From positions 152,421 to 216,420 of the forward strand of contig NZ_PJIK01000008.1 in assembly GCF_002929275.1 (NCBI RefSeq): a stretch of DNA of 64,000 nt, written 5' to 3'. A model generated the notes under the pieces. It had not been told where the DNA came from. It did not search any database and saw only the letters and a list, made by a program, of their open reading frames with translations. Shown one piece after another: positions 56,727 to 64,000 of the stretch. The first letter of the stretch is position 1. Each line of letters opens with the position of its first letter. The stretch is from Arthrobacter sp. ZGTC131. Its GTDB lineage: Bacteria; Actinomycetota; Actinomycetes; Actinomycetales; Micrococcaceae. The position numbers and the translations under genes were made by a program.

Positions 56727-57743
56727 GTGCTCGCCTACGTCCTCACCCGGTACGGAGCGGCAGACGCCATGGAGCTCCGGGACGTCCCCGAACCGTGTCC
56801 AGGACCCGGCGAACTGCGGATCCGGGTGGGTGCCGCCGGGCTTAACCCGGTCGACTACAAGCTGCGGCAGGGAAAGCTGCGGGTCATCAGCGGATACCGG
56901 CTTCCCATCATTGCCGGCTGCGAGGTGGCTGGCACGGTGGACGCCGTGGGCCCCGGAGCCACCGGATTCGACGTCGGGGACCGCGTGTATGCGCGCGTGG
57001 ACAAGTCCACCCTCGGCGCTTTTGCGGAACTTGTGTGCGTACAGCAGGGGATGGTCGCCCCCATGCCGGTCTCGCTGGAATTCAGCGAAGCTGCAGGACT
57101 GCCGCTGGCCGGTCTGACGGCATTGCAGGCCCTGCGCGACGAACTCTCCGTCCGGAAAGGCACCAGGCTCTTTATCTCCGGCGGCGCTGGGGGCGTGGGA
57201 ACGCTGGCAATCCAGCTGGCCAAGCACTTCGGCGCCGAGGTGACCACCACGGCGTCTCCGCGCGGCGACGAACTGGTGCGGAGGCTGGGCGCGGACCGGG
57301 TGATCGACTACACGCGGAAGAGCTTCGCCGACGAACTTCAGGACTATGACGCCGTGCTGGATCTGGTGGGCGGCGAAACGCTGAAGGAGTCTTTCCGGAT
57401 CCTCAAACCGGGCGGCATGGTGGTGTCGATCGCCGGAGTCCCCGAGCCACTGACCGCGCGGAAGGACCTGGCCGCTCCCGGCTGGGTCGCGGCGCTCTTC
57501 TGGGCCATCAGCCTTCCGCTCCGGCTGCGGGCAAAGCGGGCGGGCGTTGGCTACCGTTACCTCTTCATGCATCCCAGCGCCGATGACCTGCGCTTCCTCG
57601 CCGCGCTGGTGGATGAAGGGAAGTTTCAGCCTGTCATCGACAGCGAGTATCCGTTCGCCAGCATCGCCGACGCCTTCGCAGCCCTGGAGCAGGGGCATGC
57701 CAAGGGGAAAATCGTGGTCACCCTGCCGGCCCCGCCCCGGTAG
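56727..57743 (+). CDS. NAD(P)-dependent quinone oxidoreductase-type dehydrogenase (zinc-free MDR)
   Basis: A 338-residue medium-chain oxidoreductase without zinc ligands. The N-terminal GroES-like domain has AGLNPVDYKLRQGKL and CEVAGTVDAVGPGATGFDVG; the cofactor motif is LFISGGAGGVGTLAIQLAKH (the AxxGxxG pattern of the NADPH quinone reductase type). The C-terminus has a LGADRVIDYTRKSF segment. Such enzymes reduce quinones or conjugated enones. GTG start at 56727 with AAGGA upstream. Its last 26 bases overlap the 3' end of ltrA on the other strand. Confidence 0.86.
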   Translation: MLAYVLTRYGAADAMELRDVPEPCPGPGELRIRVGAAGLNPVDYKLRQGKLRVISGYRLPIIAGCEVAGTVDAVGPGATGFDVGDRVYARVDKSTLGAFAELVCVQQGMVAPMPVSLEFSEAAGLPLAGLTALQALRDELSVRKGTRLFISGGAGGVGTLAIQLAKHFGAEVTTTASPRGDELVRRLGADRVIDYTRKSFADELQDYDAVLDLVGGETLKESFRILKPGGMVVSIAGVPEPLTARKDLAAPGWVAALFWAISLPLRLRAKRAGVGYRYLFMHPSADDLRFLAALVDEGKFQPVIDSEYPFASIADAFAALEQGHAKGKIVVTLPAPPR

Positions 57744-58980
57744 CCCTGCGTTCCACGTGCTCCAACGCGGCGGCCAGCCGCTCAGTGCCGCGGCGCTCAT
57801 CAATGACGATCGATGCGCCAAGAGCCAGGACAATCACCATCAGGCAGACGGGCACGGAAACCCCGGCTTCGGCGAGGGCGACGGTGCCGGCAAGCACCAC
57901 CACCACTCCGGCGGCAACGGCAATGACGGTGCGGTCCACGCAGATCATGACGCTGAAGAGCCACGTCAGGGAGAGTTTGAACAGTGCTACCGGTACCGCG
58001 ATGCTGGCAACCGCCACGGCGGCACTGATATGAGCCTCGTGGTCGATGTAGTAGGCGGCCACATGCAGTCCTGCGCCTGTCGCGGCGATGGCAGCGAAGA
58101 TCGGGATGTGCCCGTAGCCGAAGAAGAAGGAGCGGTGCCGCTGAAGGTGGAGCGCGCTGCCTGCGGGCAACATGAAGTAGATCCACCACATTCCGAAGGC
58201 CAAGGCCGTGCCGCCGAACCCCACGAGCGCCGCATCGACGCTCCAGCCATGGTTTGCCACGATGGCGCGGAGGGTTTCGATCGCACCGATCAGGCATTCG
58301 CCGAGGGCGATGATGGCGAGTAGCCCGTAGCGCTCGGCGATGTGGTGCGCGTGCCACGGGGTCCGCATTGAGCGCTCCGCGACGTAGGGCGTGGCCATTT
58401 CCAGCACGTAGAGGGGGACGGTCATCAGGATAGTCGTCACCAGGTCGGCCTGAATGACCAGCACCGCGATCCAGCCGAGCTGCACTACGCCAAGGTAGGT
58501 TGCGTAGCGTCGGCAGGTCTGCCGGCGGGCCGGGTCCTGCTGCCCCGCGCGCAGCCACTGGAACACCAGGGCAAGGCGCATGATCACGTAGCCGCCCACG
58601 ATCACGGCGTTGTCCACGTGGTCGCCCTCCACCAACGAGTGGAACAGCGGCTCGATCCCCATGGCGAGAATGAGCACGCCAAGCAGCTGGATCAGGGTGA
58701 CCACCCGGAAGACCCAGTCGTCGGTGTCGTAGGCGCTGGCAAACCAGGTGAAGTTGATCCAGGCCCAGATGACGGCGAACATCGCGAAGGAGAAGGCCAG
58801 CAGCCCGGCACCGAAGTGGGCCGCCGCGATCTCGTGGGCGAACTGGCTTCCCGCGACTCCGAAAGCAATGACAAACGTCAGGTCGAAGAACAGCTCCAGC
58901 GGGGTGGCGGCACGGTGCTGCTCATGCGGGTCGCGCCCGCCCATGCGGGCAACGGCATGCCGGAGGCGATTGTTGGACAT
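57718..58980 (-). CDS. Low temperature requirement protein A (LtrA) family membrane protein
   Basis: A 420-residue integral membrane protein with about 11-12 helices. The opening ATPLELFFDLTFVIAFGVAG segment and the RYGLLAIIALGECLIG and FGMWWIYFML segments are the LtrA family signature; conserved ELFFDLTFV is diagnostic. Named after a Listeria gene needed at low temperature; its biochemical function is not known. ATG at 58980. It is convergent with, and overlaps by 26 bases, the dehydrogenase gene. Confidence 0.9.
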   Translation of the reverse strand: MSNNRLRHAVARMGGRDPHEQHRAATPLELFFDLTFVIAFGVAGSQFAHEIAAAHFGAGLLAFSFAMFAVIWAWINFTWFASAYDTDDWVFRVVTLIQLLGVLILAMGIEPLFHSLVEGDHVDNAVIVGGYVIMRLALVFQWLRAGQQDPARRQTCRRYATYLGVVQLGWIAVLVIQADLVTTILMTVPLYVLEMATPYVAERSMRTPWHAHHIAERYGLLAIIALGECLIGAIETLRAIVANHGWSVDAALVGFGGTALAFGMWWIYFMLPAGSALHLQRHRSFFFGYGHIPIFAAIAATGAGLHVAAYYIDHEAHISAAVAVASIAVPVALFKLSLTWLFSVMICVDRTVIAVAAGVVVVLAGTVALAEAGVSVPVCLMVIVLALGASIVIDERRGTERLAAALEHVERRATGAGPAG

Positions 58981-59034
58981 GGCTCAAAGAATACCGCCGG
59001 AGCACGCAGTGGCTCCAGCTCCGCCCGGAGCAGG

Positions 59035-59537
59035 TCACAAAGAGACGGGAGCGGTAACCACCGGGACAGTCCGTGCCCGCCACACGAGCGACTGTCCCCG
59101 GCTGCCACGGCGGCCCACGAACATCGCGATGAACAGGCCGGACATCAGCAGATTCTGCAGGAACGCGGCGTAGCGGGCGGCGTCGTCCCAGCCGAACTCC
59201 ACCACGAACAGCAGCTGCACCGCGAAGGCCATGGCGCCAAGCAGCAGCGCCCAGCCGATGAAGAGCCGCCGCGTGACCCACGGCGGCAGCTCGGCCTGGC
59301 CGAACCTGAGGAACGTATACACGATCAGGACGTCGGCCAGCCCCCACACAATGTTGAAGACGCCTTGCACGGAGATCCCGGTCGCTATGGAATGCGAGGC
59401 GTGGACGACCTCCCAGGCGAAGTTCAGGCCCAGGGCCGCCGCCGGGATGGCATAGGTGCGGTCGCGGAAGCCAAGCCGGACAGCCTCGGCGTACACCACG
59501 GTCCAGGCCAGCCCACAACGGTCAGGAACAGGATCAC
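59035..59537 (-). pseudogene. Membrane protein gene of the PaxB/terpene-cyclase-like type, probably frameshifted
   Basis: The readable frame 59035-59511 encodes a protein with 5-6 helices: LAWTVVYAEAVRLGFRDRTYAIPAA then NFAWEVVHASH (Trp-Glu) and later helices. Upstream, in another frame, a perfect GGGAGGGGG site lies 5 bases before a GTG at 59537, which encodes VILFLTVVG, an excellent first half of the first helix. One added base in the GGG run at 59512-59514 joins them as VILFLTVVGLAWTVVY. So a one-base deletion (real or in the data) seems likely. The WE motif and spacing resemble transmembrane terpene cyclases of the PaxB/Pyr4 type, from memory. Confidence 0.6.
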
Positions 59538-59637
59538 GGCTACCCCCTCCCGCGGCCATTTCGATGGAAGCGTTCCCCGCTGGACGCTGGCCGACGTCTA
59601 GTGGGCACGGAACCGTCGAAGCGGCGGCGGGGCGGAA

Positions 59638-60954
59638 CTACACCCGGCCCAGCGCCTCGATGTCCTCGAGGAAGATTTCGTGCACCTCGTCGCTGACGGT
59701 GGTCCGGGTGTCCGCGATGGCGTCGAGGTAGTCCTGGGTCGCGGGGCCCTTCCGGACGGCCTCGCGGACTGCCACGGTGCCACCGGAAGCCAGCCCGCCG
59801 TCGTCGTACACTGCCTTCTCCAGCGCGCGCTGGGAGGCGCTGCGGGCGGCGTACTCGATGTCCGCCGGGGAGAAGCCTTCGGTGCGCTCCACCAAAAGCT
59901 CCACGTCGACGTCGTCCACCACGGCGGCGGGGATGAAACGCTGCCACATGGCCTCGCGGGCCTGCCGGTCGGGGAGGCCGATGGGGATGACGTAGTCGAA
60001 CCGGCCGTGGCGCAGGAAGGCAGAGTCCAGGGCGCGGATGAAGTTGGTGGCGCAGACCAGCAGGCGCCCGGGCTGTTCACGGAAGGCCGGGATGATCTTG
60101 AGGAGCTCGTTGGTGACGCCCTGCAGCGGGGACGGCGGCTCGCCCGAGCGCTGCGAGGCGATCTCCTCCACTTCGTCGATGAACACCACGGCGTGCTCCA
60201 GCTCGGCGATTTCGAGGAACGTTTCACGCAGCGCGCCGGCCAGACCCTTGGGGTCGGAAGCCAGCCGGGAGGGGAAGACCTCCACGAACGGCCATTCCAG
60301 CCGGGAAGCGATCGCCTTGGCGAAGGTGGTCTTGCCGGTGCCGGGCGGGCCGAACAGCACCACGGCGCGCGGCGGCACCACGCCGTACTCGTCCGCGAGG
60401 TCCGCTTCGGCGAGGGGCAGCACCAGCCGGCGTTCCAGCAGCTCCTTCTCGCGGCGCATGCCGGCCACGTTCTCCCACAGGTCCCGGGCCAGGATCCGGC
60501 CGCCCAGCAGGCCCAGCGGCTCAAGCTCCTGGCGCTGGACGGGGATGGTGCGCTCGAAGTAGCGCAGGTTTTTCTTGAGCATGAACCCCCGGCTCAGGAA
60601 GGCCTCCACCCGGGTTTCCGACTCCGGCATGAGCGCGGAGAGCTTGTTCAGCCCGTGCGGCGCCATCCGGTTTTCGACGGCGGCCAGCAGGGAGGTGCCG
60701 ATCCCGCGGCCGCGGTATTCCGGCAGCGTGGCCAGGAAGACGATCCAGCCCTGGTCGTGCGCGGCGCGTCCGATGGCGGCGCCCACCACCTGATCGCCCT
60801 GCACGGCCACGACGGCGTGGTCCTTTTCGCAGGACGCCAGCACCTCGGAGAGCGCGTAGACGGGTTCAACGTTGGTGGCCTTCAACGACTCCCAGAGGTG
60901 CAGGATGCCGTCCAGGTCCGCTGAGTGGAAATCCCTGATCCGCCAGTTGGTCAT
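59638..60954 (-). CDS. Fusion of a GNAT acetyltransferase and a single AAA+ ATPase domain
   Basis: A 438-residue protein. Residues 1-145 are a GNAT domain (VVGAAIGRAAHDQG strand, acetyl-CoA loop LPEYRGRGIGTSLLAAVEN at 78-96, FLSRGFMLKKNLRYF). Residues about 180-438 are AAA+: Walker A GPPGTGKTT at 202-210, Walker B VVFIDEVEEI (Asp260, Glu261), sensor 1 CATNFI (Asn304) and an arginine finger region FLRHGRFDYV (Arg315, Arg318), then a lid helix FSPADIEYAARSASQRAL. All catalytic residues of both domains are kept. ATG at 60954 with GGGAGA upstream. The ATPase half resembles FtsH/CDC48-type AAA proteins without a protease. Confidence 0.83.
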   Translation of the reverse strand: MTNWRIRDFHSADLDGILHLWESLKATNVEPVYALSEVLASCEKDHAVVAVQGDQVVGAAIGRAAHDQGWIVFLATLPEYRGRGIGTSLLAAVENRMAPHGLNKLSALMPESETRVEAFLSRGFMLKKNLRYFERTIPVQRQELEPLGLLGGRILARDLWENVAGMRREKELLERRLVLPLAEADLADEYGVVPPRAVVLFGPPGTGKTTFAKAIASRLEWPFVEVFPSRLASDPKGLAGALRETFLEIAELEHAVVFIDEVEEIASQRSGEPPSPLQGVTNELLKIIPAFREQPGRLLVCATNFIRALDSAFLRHGRFDYVIPIGLPDRQAREAMWQRFIPAAVVDDVDVELLVERTEGFSPADIEYAARSASQRALEKAVYDDGGLASGGTVAVREAVRKGPATQDYLDAIADTRTTVSDEVHEIFLEDIEALGRV

Positions 60955-61077
60955 GAAGTGTCTCCCGGATGGTTCGTCGCTGAGCCAGTTTGAGCCTGTC
61001 TGCTGAGCATATGCGAACCGGCCGGGCAGGGGGTTGCGGCGGCGTTGCGTTACGCGGACCGGCCTCACCCAACCCGG

Positions 61078-61569
61078 TCAGGGCTTGGCGGTCCCGTCGC
61101 TCTTGGCCTTGGAGCCCCTCCAGAGACGGTGTTGGCGGTGATTTTCCTTCTCATGCATCACCAGGACCGGGCAGTCGGCATGCGCCACGCAGGCCGAGCT
61201 AACGGACCCCAGGTGCAGGCCCAGGAAGCCGCCGTGGCCCCTGCGTCCCACCACCAGCATCCGCGCTCCGGCGCCGGCCTCCACCAGCTTCTCCGGTGCG
61301 GGCCCGCGCACCAGTTCGGTGGTCAGGCCCTCGGGAGCGTCCGGCCCGTAGGCCTTGTCGATGGCTTCCGCCAGTACTTTGGCGGCGGAGGCCTCAAACG
61401 CGTCGAAGTCCGGCGGCACATACCCGGCGTACATCTCGGGAAAATGCCAGCAGCCCACCGCGTGGACCCGGGCGTCCAGGGCGGGCGCCACCCGGGCCGC
61501 GAAGCGCAGCGCCTCTATGGAGGACTCCGAGCCGTCAACGCCCACAACCACTTTGCCTTCAGCATCCAT
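61078..61569 (-). CDS. Universal stress protein, UspA family (second)
   Basis: A 163-residue Usp domain. VVVGVDGSESSIEALRFAAR opens it and VVGRRGHGGFLGLHLGSVSS (G-x2-G-x9-G-S motif) near residue 115 binds ATP. A short basic tail follows (HRQHRLWRGSKAKS). ATG at 61569, with AGGAG upstream. It lies 39 bases behind the MBL-rhodanese gene on the same strand and about 120 bases before the GNAT-AAA gene, so the three may respond together to stress. Confidence 0.9.
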   Translation of the reverse strand: MDAEGKVVVGVDGSESSIEALRFAARVAPALDARVHAVGCWHFPEMYAGYVPPDFDAFEASAAKVLAEAIDKAYGPDAPEGLTTELVRGPAPEKLVEAGAGARMLVVGRRGHGGFLGLHLGSVSSACVAHADCPVLVMHEKENHRQHRLWRGSKAKSDGTAKP

Positions 61570-61608
61570 CACCGTTCTCCTTTGAAATGCCGATCCTTGC
61601 TAAGCCGC

Positions 61609-62979
61609 TCAGAGTCGCTGCGCGGGTTGCAGGTGCATCTGGACTCCCGCCGCGGCGGCGTCCCGGACCCGGGCATCGATGTGCACCACGTCCCTCCCCG
61701 CCCGCTGCAGCAGGCTGGCCGCCACGCCGGCCCGGTATCCGGAATTGCAGTGCACCCAGATCCTGCCGGACGGCAGCTCGCCCAGGCGTCCCAGCAGTTC
61801 GTGCAGCGGGACGTTGACCGCGTCCGCCACGTGGGAGGCGGCGAACTCCTCCGTCCGCCGGACATCCAACACTGTCTCGCCGTCCGGCTTTTCGGCGACG
61901 ACGGCGGCCCACCCGGCGCGGGGATAGGAGGCGACCGGGGCCGCTGGTGCGAGTACCTGGGGCTCGCTGCCGAACGCGGCGTCCGGGTGGTCGATGCCGA
62001 TGCGGGAGAGGTCCCGGATGGCGTTCCGCAGATCCCTGCGGTCGCCCACGAGCGTCAGCTTCTCTCCCCACGGAAGGACCCAGCCGAGGTACGAACTGAA
62101 GCTGGACCCGGACCCGTATTCGAAGCTCACGGTCCCTTGCAGGTGGCTGCTCGCGAACAGCACCCGGCGGCGGAGATCCACCACCCACTCGCCCCTGGCC
62201 AGCCGGCCGGTGAGTTCAGCGGCATCCAAGGACTCCGGCAGGCTCAGGTCCGCGGGCTCGGGGCCGGTCATGTTGATGGGGGCCATGTGTGCGTAATAGG
62301 AGGGATAGGCGGTGAGGTTGGCCATCAGTTCGGCCACGAAATGCTCGGGGTCCGGATCGGTCAGCGCGTGGTTGGTGGCGCGCTGCTCCCGGATGGTGGA
62401 CTCCGCTGCACTCGCCGCCGGGCCGATCGAGCAGAACGACCCGAAGCCGTGGGTCGGGAACAGGGCGGCATCAGGTCCGGCCTCATCGGCCAGCCGGCGC
62501 ACCGAGGCGTACTGGTCCCGGGCGAGTCCGGCTGTGTCAGCAGGGCCGAGAAGATCCGTGCGGCCCACGGAACCGTAGAGCAGGCTGCCCCCGGAGAAGA
62601 CCGCCTGCGTGCTCCCGTCCGTCACCACATAGGCCAGGTGGGTGTGGGTGTGGCCGGGGGTGGCCACGGCCCTGAGCGAGAGCCCGCCGATCTGCACCGA
62701 CTGCCCGTCCGTGATGAGCTCGCGTTCAAACGCCACCGGATCCGCGGCGTTGACCAGGTACCTTGCGCCGTGCGCACGGGCCAGGATCAGTCCGCCCGTG
62801 ACGTAGTCGTTGTGAACGTGGGTCTCGGCGACGTGGGTGATCTCCACGCCCGCCTGGCGCGCGGCTTCCTCGATCCGGTCCGTGTCCCGCTGGGCGTCGA
62901 TCACCAGCCCGACACGGCCGTCATGGACCAAATAGCTGCGGTCCCCCAGCTGCGGGGTTTCGATGACGACGACGTCCAT
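61609..62979 (-). CDS. Metallo-beta-lactamase fold and rhodanese domain protein (persulfide dioxygenase-like)
   Basis: A 456-residue protein. Residues 1-230 form an MBL domain with the metal motif THVHNDYVTGG (His54, His56, Asp58; the last His of HxHxDH is Tyr59), a second His in TPGHTHTHLAY (His114), and a C-terminal acid in SGGSLLYGSVGRTDLL. Residues about 240-330 are a degenerate rhodanese-like domain, and residues about 345-456 a full rhodanese with the active Cys411 in VHCNSGYRAG. This order fits the bacterial persulfide dioxygenase-sulfurtransferase group that detoxifies sulfide and persulfide. ATG at 62979. A UspA gene follows 39 bases later. Confidence 0.85.
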   Translation of the reverse strand: MDVVVIETPQLGDRSYLVHDGRVGLVIDAQRDTDRIEEAARQAGVEITHVAETHVHNDYVTGGLILARAHGARYLVNAADPVAFERELITDGQSVQIGGLSLRAVATPGHTHTHLAYVVTDGSTQAVFSGGSLLYGSVGRTDLLGPADTAGLARDQYASVRRLADEAGPDAALFPTHGFGSFCSIGPAASAAESTIREQRATNHALTDPDPEHFVAELMANLTAYPSYYAHMAPINMTGPEPADLSLPESLDAAELTGRLARGEWVVDLRRRVLFASSHLQGTVSFEYGSGSSFSSYLGWVLPWGEKLTLVGDRRDLRNAIRDLSRIGIDHPDAAFGSEPQVLAPAAPVASYPRAGWAAVVAEKPDGETVLDVRRTEEFAASHVADAVNVPLHELLGRLGELPSGRIWVHCNSGYRAGVAASLLQRAGRDVVHIDARVRDAAAAGVQMHLQPAQRL

Positions 62980-63196
62980 TGGTCCCGGTCCTTCGACGTC
63001 CGGGCGCATGCGGCGTTGCGCGCCCCCGGATTCCTCAATCGTAGGCCGATTGTGGCCAGAAGCGGCCTGTCGCACAGGAAACTCTGGCATTTCTGCACCA
63101 CTTACGCGCGCGGCCCGGGCGCAGAGGCCCGAAACCACAGCACGTGTGTGCCCGGCAGCGGCATAAAGCGGTGCAGAAATGCCGGAATTTGTTGGT

Positions 63197-63445
63197 TCAG
63201 ACCCTTATCGGGACGGGGTGCACCTCATCCGCGGGGTGGCCGGTGCGCTCGTGAATGCGCCTCACCGCGTCCGCAGAAGGGGCCTCCGACAGGCAGTAGA
63301 CAACTCCGGCCTCGGGATCTGCCCAGGCACTTTTGAATTCGACCTCTTCCTCGCCCTGAATCGCAAGGTCGGCATCATGGGCCGTTTGCAGGTCCTCTTT
63401 GGTAATTCCTGCCATATTGCGATGGACATCCATGAATTCCGGCAT
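63197..63445 (-). CDS. DUF4242 family (SCO4226-like nickel-binding) protein
   Basis: An 82-residue protein with the DUF4242 ferredoxin-like fold: MPEFMDVHRNMAGITKEDL at the N-terminus and the AVRRIHERTGHPADEVHPV motif at the C-terminus, the latter in a dimerising helix. The Streptomyces homologue SCO4226 binds nickel. GGGAGTG lies before the ATG at 63445. It stands alone between the MBL-rhodanese gene and the truncated permease gene. Function unknown. Confidence 0.88.
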   Translation of the reverse strand: MPEFMDVHRNMAGITKEDLQTAHDADLAIQGEEEVEFKSAWADPEAGVVYCLSEAPSADAVRRIHERTGHPADEVHPVPIRV

Positions 63446-63603
63446 GATGACACTCCCTGAATTGAATCGCCGTTGAATATCGGGACGGGGCTGACGGTAG
63501 ACCTGTGGACTTCATGCGTCAAGAGGATTTAAGGAACGACGGCGGTACCCGGGTTCCGTGGTCAGGGACCCCCGGTGCGGCCGTGGTTCAGGAATCCGGC
63601 CTA

Positions 63604-63660
63604 AGCGCGAACGGACACTTGGGGCCCACAAATCCGGGGTCTCAAGTGTCCGTTCGCGCT
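63604..63660. terminator. Long perfect stem-loop between the permease and the DUF4242 gene
   Basis: AGCGCGAACGGACACTTG at 63604-63621 is an exact inverted copy of CAAGTGTCCGTTCGCGCT at 63643-63660. The 21-base loop can add three pairs, including G-U. It lies 67 bases past the stop codon of the minus-strand permease gene; no T tract follows. Confidence 0.55.
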
Positions 63661-63727
63661 CACCGGGCGCTCAGGTGGGGTTAGATGCGGTCCGCGCCAC
63701 CGGAAACCGGGACGGCCGCGGGACTTG

Positions 63728-64000
63728 CTACCGGATTGGAGTCCGGTTTGCGACCACGGGAGACGTCCCCGTGAAGCCCTCGCGGGTTTCGGCGATTTCG
63801 TGGATCCGCTTCCGGCAGGCGTACCAGCCGGCCACCATGAGGGCGCAGGCCACGAGGGTCACCAGCAGCGTGAGCGGGGAGTCGATGAACACCATGACCA
63901 GCACGCCCACCAGGAACAGCAGCGAGAGGTAGCCGGTGTAGGGGGCGCCGAACATCCGGAAGGACGGGCGCTTCAGCCAGCCCTTGTCCGCCCAGCGCTG
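63728..64000 (-). CDS. Amino-acid permease, APC family (C-terminal part)
   Basis: The gene continues past the right edge; its C-terminal 90 residues are here. A WLKRPSFRMFGAPYTGYLSL segment leads into the last two helices (LLFLVGVLVMVFIDSP, TLLVTLVACALMVAGWYACRK) and a hydrophilic tail. The R-x-S-F-R-M-x-G-A/S-P segment before the penultimate helix is typical of the amino acid transporter (AAT) branch of the APC superfamily, such as aromatic or asparagine permeases. Stop codon TAG at 63728-63730. Confidence 0.8.
   Translation of the reverse strand, partial: QRWADKGWLKRPSFRMFGAPYTGYLSLLFLVGVLVMVFIDSPLTLLVTLVACALMVAGWYACRKRIHEIAETREGFTGTSPVVANRTPIR

Noticed and set aside
61045-63336. A 763-codon plus-strand frame
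   Set aside because: It is antisense to the UspA and MBL-rhodanese genes, which carry clear motifs; its composition is that of a high-GC mirror frame.

Overview
The window reads as a stretch of chromosome from a high-GC actinobacterium of the Micrococcaceae (Arthrobacter, Pseudarthrobacter or Paenarthrobacter type). The grounds are GC-rich third codon positions, many GTG starts, stop/start overlaps of the TGATG kind, and the gene repertoire: an actinobacterial pobA with its IclR regulator, a branched-chain keto acid dehydrogenase operon, a PucR-controlled ald, a mannitol PTS with fused IICBA, LtrA, a DUF4242 protein, and an MBL-rhodanese protein. This placement rests on remembered gene content, not on a database search. 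No rRNA or tRNA gene, insertion sequence, integrase, phage module or CRISPR array was seen. Both ends cut genes: an aromatic-acid MFS transporter on the left and an amino-acid permease on the right.

Positions 1-19 kb: a 4-hydroxybenzoate module (transporter, IclR regulator, pobA, second flavin monooxygenase); small metabolic genes (thioesterase, GNAT, phosphatase, purB); a WXG100-like protein overlapping an alpha/beta-hydrolase-like protein; a membrane protein and a secreted phosphodiesterase-like protein; a HisC-like aminotransferase; then a three-gene branched-chain keto acid dehydrogenase operon (E1 alpha, E1 beta, E2, without E3) preceded by a striking 42-bp nested palindrome. A PAP2-like membrane protein, a small membrane protein with an apparent frameshift, a universal stress protein and a MocR-type aminotransferase follow.

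Positions 19-38 kb: a PEP mutase/isocitrate lyase superfamily enzyme, a GerMN lipoprotein, an FMN reductase/TetR pair, a Gfo/Idh oxidoreductase, ald with a divergent PucR regulator, an alditol-oxidase-like flavoprotein, a cluster for mannitol uptake and oxidation (ptsI divergent from tetR-mtlA-mtlD), and a tight operon of a membrane-anchored protein, a heme-oxygenase-like iron enzyme and a CDGSH iron-sulfur protein.

Positions 38-50.8 kb: an alcohol dehydrogenase divergent from an MmyB-type regulator, three MFS transporters, a RraA-like protein, a KstR-type TetR regulator, malic enzyme with a long, structured leader, a DUF456 membrane protein, a TPR-like protein, an NTF2-like protein and a LysE exporter.

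Positions 50.8-64 kb: two Lrp/AsnC regulators, a 906-residue secreted metzincin with ten FG-GAP-type repeats, gluQ, an HD hydrolase, a quinone-oxidoreductase-like enzyme, LtrA, a frameshifted membrane protein, a GNAT-AAA+ fusion, a second universal stress protein, an MBL-rhodanese protein, a DUF4242 protein and the truncated permease. Long perfect dyads between genes, most without a U tract, are frequent and probably act as terminators.
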